This document shows, one piece after another, positions 36,601 through 50,597 of a DNA stretch of 64,000 nucleotides. The stretch's first letter is position 1. Each line of letters opens with the position of its first letter. This DNA comes from Istiophorus platypterus. Its lineage: Eukaryota > Chordata > Actinopteri > Istiophoriformes > Istiophoridae. Where the stretch lies: assembly GCA_016859345.1 (NCBI GenBank), contig CM029115.1, forward strand, positions 11,140,001 to 11,204,000, written 5' to 3'. The translations under genes were made by a program, and so were the position numbers. Under the pieces are notes generated by a model. It was given only the letters and a program-made list of their open reading frames with translations. It made no database searches and was not told the origin of the DNA.

Positions 36601-39600
36601 ATGTATCACAAAGGCAAAGAGGCTAGGGTAGAGAGCAGGATAAAGAAGGGATAGTGAAGGAGAAAGCATGAGAAGAGAGGGCCTGGGAAATGACAGGGAG
36701 AGGTGAAGTGGGCACTGGAGATGGACTTTTCTCAGGAGGAAGAAGAGTGTCTGATGTGAGACCAGGCTTAGTGTCTAACTCTACAAAGAATGATCTCCAG
36801 TGTTTGGAATTTCTTTTTAAAATGACTGTTTTTTTTCTCTTCTTTTAATGGTCTTTCCAATTTTACTATTGCTGAGCAAAAAGCAAACTTCTGAAGCTCC
36901 CCGAAACTTTTAGTCCCCCATCTTCCTCTCAACTCTTATGATACCCACTACTGTCTTCCCACTGCACACTGTACAGAGTCTTATCATTACTGCCTCACGT
37001 ATCTTCTCTCCGCCTCCCCTGCCCCCACCCCTACAGTCCTCCAGCCCTTTACACTGACAGTAGTTGTGGCTTTCATTGCTAACGAGTGTCAGAATTTGTC
37101 TGTGCTCAGGACCTGTGCAACGTGTTTATATGTAGGTCAACGCTTCAAAGATGAGGGCTTTTTAGCCCAAAGGTTATACATGCATGCATTTGCATTCCAT
37201 AACACCAAGCCAGACAGCCAAGACAAGACTGTACGATATTGTATCTAATATAGATATGTCCCCCTCCCCTGTCCTTTTTTGACACTAGCCCTAGTGTTTG
37301 AGCAGAGAGCAAATTACTATACAAGATGGAAGCATGAAATGTAGCCGGTTCAAAAGCGTTAGCATTATGGATCAATATTTCACACATTTATATTCATACG
37401 TTCATACCTCAGTCCTCACTTGTTTGATGTGATCCCATCTCACTGTCTATCACTATACATATGCAGGCTGCAATGATACTGTTCATCCATCAGAGTGCTT
37501 TAGATAGTGTAAAGTCAGATGTGTGCTGAATGTCAAATATGCTTCATTCAACAGTGTGAACTCACCCTCTTATCAGAACCTCATATTGAACTCTTCTTGT
37601 TTGGGTGGGTCACTCTAACCTTGATGCTAGCTCTCTATTATAGCAACAGAGGTGCCTTTTTCTGTATTCAGACTTCACTGAACCCCTCCCCTTGCGTTTT
37701 GTTCTCCACTTGTCAGTCTACTCCACTATCTGCACACACAAAGAGGCCTCCCCAATACTTAAAAATTTCGTACAATCTCGTTCACCTTGCTGTGATGGTC
37801 CTGGTTTCCAGGTTTTGATCTTAGGTGGTTAAGGTTTCAGTCTGACTTCAACATGGATGCATATGCGTGGTTGTTATTGTCTGAGTGTGTATGTGAGGAT
37901 GACTTTCTGCTCAGTGCGTGTGTGTTTGTTTGTGTGCGTGCGAGAGATGTTTCTCCAGGGTCTCTCCATCACCCTGATAATGCTGAGTGTTGTGTCTGCA
38001 TTCTCTCTCTCAAAGCTAAGCTCCTAATGACTACATGCAGTCAGATATTGACTTAATTGTCCAACTGGCCATTGTTCCCAGGCCTTTTAACCACACTGGA
38101 AGCTTTTCTCGAGAAAAGTGTGCAAAGACATTGTGAAATTGTCAATTGTGTACACATGCTGGAGCGCTGATCTGACAGGATGTCGAACTTCCCAGTCAGC
38201 CCTACAGTAAGTCAAGTAATGGAGTGTGTGACTCTAGACACAAGTAATACATGATGTGATTGATTCATTGATTAAACTCGCGTCGAGTTTTCAGAGTTAT
38301 GGTGATTTTTTTTTTTCCCTCACTTTGACCTGGCTCGGTAGCTCCAGGGGATATGGGAAACATACTTTGTTTTAAGGCTTTTTAAGAATCTTCCTGACAC
38401 ATAACTCACACATATGGGTTTCTAAATTTTTGATTTGAACACACACATCTGTGACTCCTTGGAACTTTCCTTGATCTTCTTTCACTGTTTCAATGCGATG
38501 TCAATAGGAAGCACATGAAATAGCAGAGATGGTGTTTTTGAGGTGTGCATGTGTCTTGGTTCGCATCTCGTTCTTTGTAGTAATAGGTACAGTACATGTT
38601 GTTTTGTCTTCAGAGTACATGTGAAACTATTACACTACCATATGTGCATGCTATGTGTATATTTTGTGCATGAGTTGGTAACCAGCACCAAACCAGTCCT
38701 AACTAACAACTGCAGCTAACATAGTGCCATGTTTGTGAAAATGTTTCACTAAAAAGAGAATAGACTATCCATATAATATTGTGTCAACTATTTCGATCAA
38801 CATAATTCCATCATTACATTTATTAAAAATAAGTCAGAGTGCTTATCTCTGTCTTAGCAAGCACACACACGCAAATATTTTAAAGTCCCTTGATCAGCTA
38901 ATCTCCCAGCCCCTAGAGAAGGAAAGGTGTAGGCAGCCATGTCCCATAGGCCATTCTTCAGGACAAATGTGGCTAAAAGAGATAAGTTTTGTTTGTTGTT
39001 CTGGCAGATTATAGAACAAGCTGTAGGTCTTTTACATTGCTGAAACATCTCTCTCTTTCCCTCTCTTCCACTCTAACGTTTGCTTGACCTTTTCTTTTTC
39101 TTTCCTCTCCGCACATCTGAAGCCCCACCTCTTCCTACGTACTGGAACATTTCTGTTTCAATGTGGTTAAAATGATGCATGCTGTTATTAAATAAGACAA
39201 CTGCTGATGGTTCCTCTAAAATAAAGGTTTTCTTTGACCTGATACCAATTATGCATGTTCACCAGCAAAGTTTATGTGGAGGGCATGTCTTTAGACATCT
39301 GTATTCCACAATTGCACTACTTCTCAGCTCTAATGGCTTGAACAATGTTAAGGAAAATTGCATGTATAATACTCACCTCAATCTCGAATCCCTGTCATTC
39401 TGATGTCTCCTTGCAAATGTTCAATTATTTACAACTAATGAGGTCTCTTTCTGATTTTTTTTTATTTCCTATTACGGACAGATTTTCCCTCTGTTATTGA
39501 GATCATCTTGTCCTTGCCTTATATCACCCCTCAGTTCTGTGGAACAATCATGGATGAGTTGGATGCCCTACTACCCTTGGCAGCAGCCTGCAGTGACAGC

Positions 39601-42600
39601 TCTCTCCTAGAGGTCCAATCAAGTTTTTTGGAGGCATGTGGCAGGGCAGCGTTCGCCATGTTGGGTCGTTTACAGGAGAGGGCCCTTGAGGTACCATCCT
39701 CTGCACCTCTGAAGAACCTGCCTGCTCTGCTGGCTACTTGCATTTATGTCCACCAACGACTGGAGCACTATCATGCCAGGCTGAAACGTGCAAATACAAC
39801 TGCAGCTGCAGCCAAAATGTAAGTAGAGGGTGTGTGCATATGTGTGTTGATGGGATTACATGTGCTTGTGGTCATCATGAGATGGGAAGGGAATTTGTAT
39901 TGGCTGCATTGAGTTCATGTGTGTATGTTTTTTTTTGTGTTTATTCTAATAACCCCAGCAAGTGTTTTTTTCTGTTTGTCTGCCCATCCAACCATCTATT
40001 GCCTCTTCATGCTTGCACTAGATGAAAAACGGTTTAGCAGTTGACTCAAAATTGTAATCTCAATGAATGACATGAAAATAAGTTCAGAAGTGCCTAAAGT
40101 TAAGACACTTATTGCTGCCTTGCCAGAGGAACAACATTAAATTGTTAGGTTTGTTGAAAAGCCGTCTTAGTTGTTCTCTTCCAGGAGAGAACTAAATTTT
40201 GCATTTACAACTGAGGATTGTACAATATAGGTTCCTGCTTGCTAAAGTCACAGACAACAATTACTTGGACCAAAGTCACCGATTTACAAACCCACAAATG
40301 GCAGCTGCAGAGGACATTAGGTTGTGCTCTCACAATGATCTAACACACATCAAACTCTACTTGCTAACAAATCCTTTTAGAGTTCAGAGTATGATGCAAG
40401 TACGCCACCCATCACAGATGTTATGTTGAGTTTATTTTCGAAACCCAAGCCTTCTCACAGCTGACACATTCTTGTACCCTGTACAAATGCTTAGCCTTGT
40501 TTCCGAGATTACTCGTTGTTCCTGGTTTTTAACAACCATCATTTCAAAGCTGCTGTTAACTTATCAACAATAGTCAACAATCAGACAGTTAACAACCGGC
40601 TCAATAGACAATGAACTGAATTGCTTTACAAACAATTGTAGCACAGACTTAATTAGAATAGCACAACTGAGTCCAGTTACCCTTTATATATTGTCATATG
40701 ATTTTTGTCCACTATCCGAGTCATAAAGTAGATACTTAATAAGCAATAGGCAAAGATGAGGAAACAACGAATGGATCAAAGAGAATCCTACCTCTATATG
40801 TGTGAGCCTTGTAATACAGGCAGAAAACAGAAATTGTCAATTGAGATTAAAGGGAGGGGTCGAGAGAGTTAAAAAAAAAAGAAAAGAAAGAAATGATTGA
40901 CAGGTGGTAATGACATCCATATTATGTCTACATCTGGTGAGTTTTTATGCTCCGTAATACCCCCTTAACCTCTGCTCCCTGCAGATCCCCTCTAAAGGCA
41001 TCCCTTGTGCCCTTGGTGCTCCTGTTGCCCCACCTCTGGCCCTGTGCACCCCTCCACCTGCACTTGCACTGTGCCCCCTCCGGTCATAAAGCACTTTCCT
41101 CTCTCTACACCATTCAGTCCCCCTGGTTTTAAGCCTCATGCACCCCTGTTAAACTCCTGCCTCTCTCTGGAAAGTATCAAGGCTGGCAGATTTAAAGGAT
41201 ATAAAATGTCGCAATGAACTTTTAGAATAAATCATCTGTTCTCTCATCTAATCATTCCTCCTCATGTTTGTTTGATAGCTTCCTGAATATACAGTAGCAA
41301 TTATGCATCTAAATTACAGGATTGCGCCCTCTGGAACTCTTGACCCCAGCTGGTCCTTTCCTTTTTTCTTAATATACCATATGTATTATAGATTTTATGT
41401 TTTCTGTCATTACCTTTTAAAGGTTTGTTTTTCTCCGTGCCTAGACCCCTGACCCTACTGCCTATACAGAAGTACAAAGATACATCGGATGCCTTGAAAG
41501 ACCAACTGACCAGCTACTGTATCCAAGTTTGTTATACCTGCATTCTTCAGGATGCAGAAAGTCACCACTGGGCTGACCCCAAACCCTTCTATGAGGTAAG
41601 ATGTCCTTACATTTCTTATAATCTGTTTGGTCTAATCTTTTTTACCTGAGAAACCTTGAAATATAATTAATTTAAGTATACTAAATTATGATAAGATAAA
41701 AAAAAAAAATTAGTTGTCTTAATTTCCCTCCTAGGGTTTAAGTTTGTAGTATTTCAATTAAATCAGTGGAGCCTGTGTGAGTGTTACTTATTCAACCCCA
41801 AGTCAGTAAGTCAGCAACACATAAAACCACCCAAACACTGTTGAGTATTTATTTCATTGCTTTCATTTTGAAAATTCTGTTGTCACATGTCTTAGCAGGC
41901 TTGATCTGTAGAGTTTGAGGAACTCTAGGAATAATACTCTGGAGCTTTCTTGCTTCTTCTTTTCACTCCCACAATGCACCTTTACCTCCTACTCTCCCTC
42001 TTCAAACCAAGCCTTCTACTCTGAGCTCCCTGAGAACATCTGTAGCTTCCATGCTGCCCCAGGGGCTCCAGGGATTCAGCTGCTTGAAGTCTGCAGTCTA
42101 CACTGGGACTGTCTGGAAACAGCATAGGGCCCCTGGAACTCCCCTACCTTTATGCCCTTAAACCAATCTAAACCTCCCCTCTCTTTCTTACTTTACCCCG
42201 GTTTTGCCTTTTTTTCCCTTTGTTCCTCCTTCCCTCTCTGGGTCACTGGTGTCAGACAGACCTGCTGTGCGCAGGTGTGTGCTTTTGTTCAAGTATGCCT
42301 GTGTGCATCTGTACAAATGAATGCACGTCGGGGTGTGCTGCAGCATCTCAGGGTGTGTGTTTCATTTGTTGTGTGTATGTATGTATCTAAATTTTTTGAT
42401 GTAATATCGGTATATGTGTGCTTGTATGCATCAGGTTTCCAACTCCTGGATCCACAGCCCTGTCTCTTGGCTCTTTCACAGCTCAGTGCAGCTCCAGAAA
42501 GACTGTTCTCAAGCTTGTGTTTTTCTTTCTTTTTGTTATTTTACATTGATATTGAAACTTGAATAGCTGTTGTCGGAGAAATATTTAATAAGCTAAAATA

Positions 42601-43200
42601 ACAGCATATGAAGTGAGTCAACGCAAGTTTAGCAAATGACCTCGTCTACCTTCCTCGTCAGGGTTTTGCCTTCAGATCCTGAAGAGAATGCAAAATTTCA
42701 TATGAAATGTAAAAAAAACACAGTTATGAGTTTCCATGTTTATTCCATCCTCAGATCCCTGGCCTATATTCAGTCAGCACTCTTGCCAGGTTGTCAGCCC
42801 TAATAGGAATTTGCTCCTAGCTGACCTGACTGGTTAAATACAGTTTGACGGATAAAAGATCCAAGCCACACATGTAGTTGTGGCTGCTCTTGATTATGAG
42901 CCAATGTCTGCGTCTGTGTTTGCTCCACTGAGTCCACAGAAAGAGGATGGCAGGCTAATCCCGGACATAGACCGTGGTCACGCCGCTCCCCATCAACCAG
43001 TGATCCCTAAATGACTGGCTCCAGGGAGGGAGAGGAAGGAGAAAACTAAAATATTAGATAGATGAGGTTAAGTGGGAAGAAAATGAGAAGGGACTTAGGG
43101 GTATGATGAGTTGAAGATGAGTGGGAGGATGGGAGGAAGTTGAGGAGTTTTGGACATGTCGGTATATTTGCCACCCTAGCCCCCCACCCACCCCCACCCA

Positions 43201-43241
<41 letters not shown>

Positions 43242-46200
43242 ACCAACACAGCTCTTTTGATTTCAACACATACACAATCCACGGTAGCAGTTTTTCGTTG
43301 GAGGTCAAAGGGAGGGAGGTTTGATTAATGAATTCTTCCATATTTTCGGGATGCCAGGACAATAATCCCCATTTCTCCATCTGTCCTCTCCCTCTGTCTG
43401 TCGGTCTGTCTTTCTTCTAATTCATACTTGTCCTTGCTCAAATTACTCATAAAAGTTGTCAATTTCTCCCCTCTTCTCTTTCACTCTCTGTATGTGTGAG
43501 TGTGTACTGTATGTGTGTGCAAGTGTGTGCCTGTTGTGATGTGTTCTCCAGCTCAGGACTTTAAAGCAGTCTAAAATCCCATGGGAGAAGAAACCCAGGT
43601 GCAGAGTGCAGGTGGCGTGACCACTGAGACATCCTGGTGTTGACAGACCTGCCTCTGTCTCAGTCTCTCCCCTTCTTCTCCTTCATATTTTTTCTCTCAC
43701 TCTCTTTCTTTTCCTCTATTTTTGTCTTCCTTTCTCTGCTTTTTTCCTTCATGGTCAACATCCATATCACAATACATCTTTGTCTGTTACACTCACCACT
43801 TTCTTTCACAGGGTGAGCGATGTTCCTTTTCGGTGCAGATGTGGTTCTACTTCCTGTGTGGGCTCCGAAGCGACCTGTGGGCAGTCCTTCCAGCAGAGAT
43901 GGCCAGGGAGGTGCTTGGCAAGGTGCTGTCAGAGACTCTACAGGTGCTTGTGCAAAGATATGCCAGAGCCCGTCCTTCATACAAGAGACACCTGCAAATC
44001 AGGTACTTAATCATGTATCATTCTGACCTCAGTGATATTCATTTTAGATTCACTCTCTGTGATACAAAGTAGGCTACTAAAATAATAACACCCCCAACAC
44101 AGTACTACCCTACAATATGAATCCTTTCCCACTGTCAAAACACTTATGTGATATGACGATGTATAGTTTTCAATCGGCAGATTTTTCTGAAACGATTCTA
44201 CTGAGGATATCTCTTTAATGTGTCATGTTTTATTTTTTCTTTCACGGGAAGATAACTGCTTAATGGCAATTTTACTTTCACATAGTTTCTACCTGATCAA
44301 TTCACAAGATTAGCCAACACAACAATTCCTCTGTGGTTATTTTCTCTTAATCAAATTTCTATAAAATGTAAAAAATTACGATATAAATATACCAATTTCA
44401 CCATGTAAAATTGCATATACTGTAATTCAAGATTTTACCTCTGTTGCTGAGCAGACCTATAATGGGATGATGATGATGATGAAATAAGAAAACGATCTCA
44501 CCACAAGGTCTTCTAGCTTTAAGGACTTGCACTACTTTATAAGTCAGCTTGTGTTTGACCATTTAATTGCTTTTAATGTGAAGGTGCAACAGTAGGAAAT
44601 TTTCAGTTTTGATTAGAAGTAACTTAATACAGCATTTTTTCTAGGAATGTCACCAAAGAAATCCAGTTCGTAGTACTGCAAATATATAAATATTGCAGTA
44701 CTTTCATCATGGGTCATAGGCTCAATCACCACTGTGTTACCTCATTATTTCAATAGATAGTGATTTAACAGATATTTATTTAAATGAACATTTTTGAGAT
44801 TTCCACTTTAATCCAACAAGGACAAGAGGTACTTAAAAAAAAAATTAAATTGAGACACTACTGTTTCATGACAAGTAGGCAAACTTAATTTGCTGATGTT
44901 GATGTTGTTCTTTTCATAAGATCAAAAACTTTAGAACAGCCTCTAAATGGACCTCATAGTGATATATTTTCTCAATATCTGTTATATATGAAAGGTTAAG
45001 AATAAGCTGTGAACTCCAGGAGTGATGTTTGTTCTCTATTAAAATTGATTTTTTTTTTTCATAAGTAATTTGTAGTTTTACTGGAAATTATCAGTGACTA
45101 TAGATAGATTTAATGTGTGTGCCTGTGTGAGAGATTAAGCTTTTATGTTTTGAATTGCATAATTTTCTCTTTACTTTCCTCATGTACCCTTCGTATACCC
45201 CTTTGTATATATTTGAATGTAGATACTGGTGTTTACTGTATAATATCAAGGAATGAATGATAATCACTGTTGGCCTAGTTTTACTCAGCTCTTGCAGGCC
45301 TGATGATGAAGGACTTCATGTAATTTTTGTAATAGGCACACTGTCTGAACAGGCTCAAGTGGTCCTCCTTTTTGTCTTTTCCTTCCAAATAGCTGAATGA
45401 TGACAATGAACAGGTTAAACTATGACACACAATAAGATGAGGAAAGAGTGACAAAGATAAAGTGCAGAATACTATACAGCATGATGTCAACAGAAAGCCT
45501 GGTTTATGTTGCTTGGAGATGCGTGTGTTTCTGAAGGGACAGTTGTAAAGTGTAAGGCCAGTCTGAACAGATGGCTTTTCAAAGCTTATCCAAATTTCCT
45601 ATGTGTATGGAACTCACATGGGTACTCTTATGCTACCTCAGCTCTCTTGTACCAATCCATCCCTGTGTGTCTAATAATGATTTGGGCCACAGGGAAGCAA
45701 GGCTGAGGAGATGAGCGATGATGAGCAGCTCTCCCCAACCAATTGAGGAAACAGATTTATGGGCATTTAATGTAAAATCGCTGACTTTTATAGTGAAATT
45801 CAAAGCCAACAGTACACTTAACTTTCCAACAGTAAAATCACCAGGAGGTTCTGCTATCAGACTCGCTGCGCAATGAGCCTTTTATGTCATGATGTAATGG
45901 TGGATGCCAGCCTTTGAAGACAGAAATGTTCAGTGCCTTAACATCATAGAGCCTTCTCCTGCTCTCTCTTCATGTGTTTTCAAATACTTCCTCACATCTT
46001 ATCTTTTCTGTTTTCATCTCTACATCACCTTTTCTGTTTGCTTACCGTGTGTCCAAGATGCGACATTACAGCGTTGTTGCTGTATGTGGAGCAGCTTATG
46101 TGGAGTTTGTGTGAAAGTCCTGAGGCCCTTTTTCGCTCCAGCCCTTCTTCGGCAATTGTCATAATTGCGGGTGGATCAGACTGGCCATACCAAATCCACA

Positions 46201-47000
46201 GTCTGTGTGAGCAACTCCTGACAGTCCTTGTTATTGTCACAGCACCCCTATCTTTGCTGTACAGGTTTGTATGAAAGTTATGTTTTGGTTATTCAACTTA
46301 CATTCCAGTAAAAAAAAATGATCTAATCATATCAAAGTTCCTGTACTTGTAAGAACAGATAATGGTCATGTGACTTTAGCTGCTGACTCTGAACTGAGCA
46401 TGTCTCATATGACCATAGATTAAGCTGCAAACTAGATTTTATAATAACAGGAGCCAGGTGCCAATATTAAAATATAGAAAAACTACATGTGAGGACACAG
46501 ATACATATTGTTATATGACAACACTACCTGAAGTAGAATCCTTGCAATAGAGGGGTCTGAGTAGATCATTTGAATATTGAGGATGTATTGCTTACTACTG
46601 CCACATGCAATCTCAATTCCTCCAGGACATTTATGATAAATCCTCCGAAGGAATCCACGACACACGAGCCTGACAGCTCTGTTGTACACTGGCTAAATGC
46701 CATCGATCCTGACCTCTTCACAGAGCACGCCATACGGTATGTTAAGTATACCCATCATACCATCTATCACTCTTCATATAGCAGGTACACCTACAGTATG
46801 CATGCTTACACAAAAAACACACATACACGCTCACTCTGGTATGCTAAACCATCACACACACCTCCACCCACTGCATGTAGAGAACCATATGTGTGTGAAG
46901 TTATAGCCAAATACTATATGTGCAGATACTGTATATAACCAGACTTCAAGCTAGAGTTTCTGTGGTAATATAACACAGATGGAAGCTGAGAATCAAAAAA

Positions 47001-47045
<45 letters not shown>

Positions 47046-48115
47046 ATCATACACACAAACAAACACACACACGCATACTGCTGAGACTGATTTTGTTTAT
47101 GTTGATGCTTGTTGAGGGCTTTACACATAAGGTGTCAACACAGCACAGTGGTGTGAATGTGCTTGAGTATGCCTGAATGTGCACATGCAGGCATACATGT
47201 GTGTACATGTGTGTCCAGTTACTGTTGTGACCTCCACAGTGCAGTCAATCACTCTCTCCCCTCACCCTTGACTCCTCCCACCTCCTCTCTCATCTCCCTC
47301 ACAGCCAGAGGTGATGTCATTGCGTGCTGATGGAGCACAAATCAAACTAACCCCCGGTCTCCTGCTCCTGAGTATTGGAGAGCTGAAATTAGTTTATTTT
47401 TATGACCTCTTTATTTCTCTGCTCCCACCTCCTCCCTGCAGGCAAGGGCGCCAGGGGGCCCTCTGGCCTGGGGCCAGATCCACAGGTCCTCATCCAGGAC
47501 TAAGCCTCTGTAGCCAAATCTTTCCCCAGCCCATTAAAATAAAACCTATTGTTATGGTTATTAAATAAAACAATAGTAAAATCACAAAGCACATAAATAA
47601 ATCATCCAGCATTACAGGCTATAAAGAAAGCATCTGAAGTTATGTTTTCTAGCCTCGTGTGTGTTTCTGCATTTGCACACATTTATGCTCTGCATTGCCT
47701 TTGCACATATGCCTGTGCGTATGAATCTGTGTGTCTATATCTGTGTGTCTTAGTTCTGTAAGCTGACCCTGCGCTGTAGCCGGGTAGATTTATCAGAGCA
47801 GTTAAAAGAGGATTTCTTCTGGATTTGCAGTCCCAGTGACATCATAAATTGCGCTGTCAGATCGCGGCATAGTTTTCCTCAGTCAAGCAGCAGGGTGCAC
47901 CCTGCGCTAGCTTTCTGGCTCAAATAGAATGGTTAATTTCTGGGCAGACACCCCCTGTATAGCTTCCTGCCTCCTCGCTCTTCAGACAAACTCTGTCCAT
48001 TCTTTCCATTAGATTTTATTGAGATGTATAAAGTAACATGCAGGCACACACATGTCAGCATGCTCTCACACTTGCACACATGCATAACCGCAAGCATAGG
48101 GTCTGAAGGGTGTGC

Positions 48116-48189
<74 letters not shown>

Positions 48190-49599
48190 ACATGCACACA
48201 CACAAAGGATACGGCTCATTACCCACAGCTGGCTACAGCCTCTTGGTTATACAAAAGATGTAGGAGGGGGGTACTGCTGTATATTCATGTATTTGGCTGT
48301 CTCCCAAATGTTAATTTGCTTTTAGCTGGCCAAGATTAGAGCTAATTCCTTCCCGGTGCACACTATAAGTAAGCAAGAGTGAAGATATTTGCAGACTAAG
48401 CTTGTATCAGAAGTGAGTGACACTGAAGGAAGCTACTATTGTGGCATAAACACTATTTCCTCCCAGATTGTCATCCAAGACATCTGTGACTTCTGTTTTG
48501 TCTTTCACTTGCGAAGCTTTTTCCCTCCTTTGTTGTCTCTTGCTAAATGGTCTGCTATTTGTACACTCACCTGACACTGCAGAACTGTCAACTTTGTTTC
48601 AATTTTTTCTACTCTCAGAGATGGCCTTATGGGCCAGGCAGCCATTGCATGTCAACTGAGGCTGCTGACCTCTGACCCAGGACGCAATCCCAAGTTGTTA
48701 CTGCGAATTCTGCTGTACAGAGACTGTCACCTGCTCAGAATACTTCTGGAAAACTCTTGTAAGTCTGTTTTTTCAAAGTAAATGGATTAGTAGATGTTAA
48801 TGTAATGAGGACACAGTGTTTTTGGGTATGTGTGCTTTGTACATGCCTAGCTGTCCATCTTTCATTAAAACATTGAAGCCACTTCCTTTAATTCTTTAAT
48901 ATGATGTTTTTTAATAATACTGGACCCACAATCAATCCTGCAGGGGCTTTGTGTGGGAAGGTGTTTACCAGTGTCTTAATTATGGTGCTCTGAGATCCTA
49001 AGCGAGTTATATAGACCTTAGATGAGCTCTATCCATTTTATGAAGTTATCATCAGCATCTTTGCCATCATCATCATTTTCACCTTGGTCATCATCATCAC
49101 TAAATCAATAGAGCGCAGTAATAAACACTCAACAGGCCCAGGCTGAGCACACAGACTGACCTTTAAAGATTTTCCCTTCCTTCTTCTCTCCTCCACACCA
49201 GCAACAGTCTAACCTTTAAAGACTGTTGTGCACTGGCACATTAATTCACATTATAGCGACCTCATTAATAACAACTCTCACTGTGTCGTTCTCTCGCTTG
49301 GTCTGAGTCTGGCTCAGAGAGTCTGCATTGCTTCTCTCTGCACACTGCCGTAAATCAAGGCTGGAAGCGCTGACTCTCGTGTGTTATCACGATGACGGGC
49401 TAATTAACCAGGAAGCAGACAGACAGAAGGAACAGCTTGACTGAATGCCTACAATCCCATAAGCCATTGAACTTCCCCATACATGTATATAAAGTACGAG
49501 GGTAGTACTTGGTGCTATGTTAAAAGTTTGAAATTTTATGTATAACCTATTAATAGATCTATGATACAGGGAGTCACACATTTGTATACTCATATACAT

Positions 49600-49641
<42 letters not shown>

Positions 49642-50447
49642 CGCACAAATGCTCTAGGTTTCATAACACACTTTATTAAGGAATCCAGTCAATAAAGCCA
49701 GATTGGAGGCGTGGGTTAGAGCTACTCAGACGTTTTGAGTTTGCTGCTCCCAAAAAGCATCTGCTGATGTGAGCCATGCTTTACAAAAAATTCTCGGAAG
49801 ATCAAGAATTGTTGATTTATATCAGGTTTTAAAGGGTAACAAAACATCTCAAAGAGTTGAGATATTTATCAGTCCACGGTCTGAAAATCTGTCTATACAC
49901 GTAGATTATTTAGTTCTGTGGCTATTCTGTCTACAAGTCGGTGCCCAGCAAAGATGACCACAAAAGCATAACACAGAATGAACAGTGAAGTAAAAAAGAA
50001 ACTCAGTAACAGCTAAAGGCTCAGAAAAATCAATGCAGCTGGTTAAGTTCTGTGGTCATGGGTCTACCATACACAAATCACAGTGCGTTGTTGCTCGGAG
50101 CATGGCGTACGTGTTGGAACAGATCAAGGAAGATGCTGCACTCCAAAAAAAAACATCACTGTACACCTGAAGTTTGACAAAGAGGAGCTTGACACTCCAC
50201 CACACTGCTTGGAAAATGTTTTGTGGACTGATGAAACTAAGTTTGAATTATTTGAGAAGAGCATGCAACACTATGTAGGGTGTAAAAAGTTTACTGCATT
50301 CCTACATGAAAATGTCACCCTACCAGTGAAGTATGGTGGAGGCAGCATCAGCCGCTTTGCTGCCTCTGGGCCTGGATGCTCACCATCACAGAGGGAAAAA
50401 TGAATTCCTAGGTTTATTATTGTCTTACAGGATAATTTCGGGGTGAC

Positions 50448-50483
<36 letters not shown>

Positions 50484-50504
50484 ATATATATGTATATATA
50501 TGTA

Positions 50505-50540
<36 letters not shown>

Positions 50541-50565
50541 TATACAAAAATATATATATATATAA

Positions 50566-50597
<32 letters not shown>

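Larger units (their letters stand above)
46737..48618 (+). other. KIAA0825 intron 13
   Basis: It contains a (TA)n-(CA)n tract at 47003-47044, a CA tract at 48121-48187, and a GC-richer block at about 47290-47560 with a CTCF-like motif. A second unique block lies at about 47750-47930. No exon is seen. Confidence 0.6.

Noticed and set aside
43660..43980. 106-residue minus-strand frame over KIAA0825 exon 11
   Set aside because: A shadow of the real plus-strand exon 43812-44002 plus flanking CT-rich intron.
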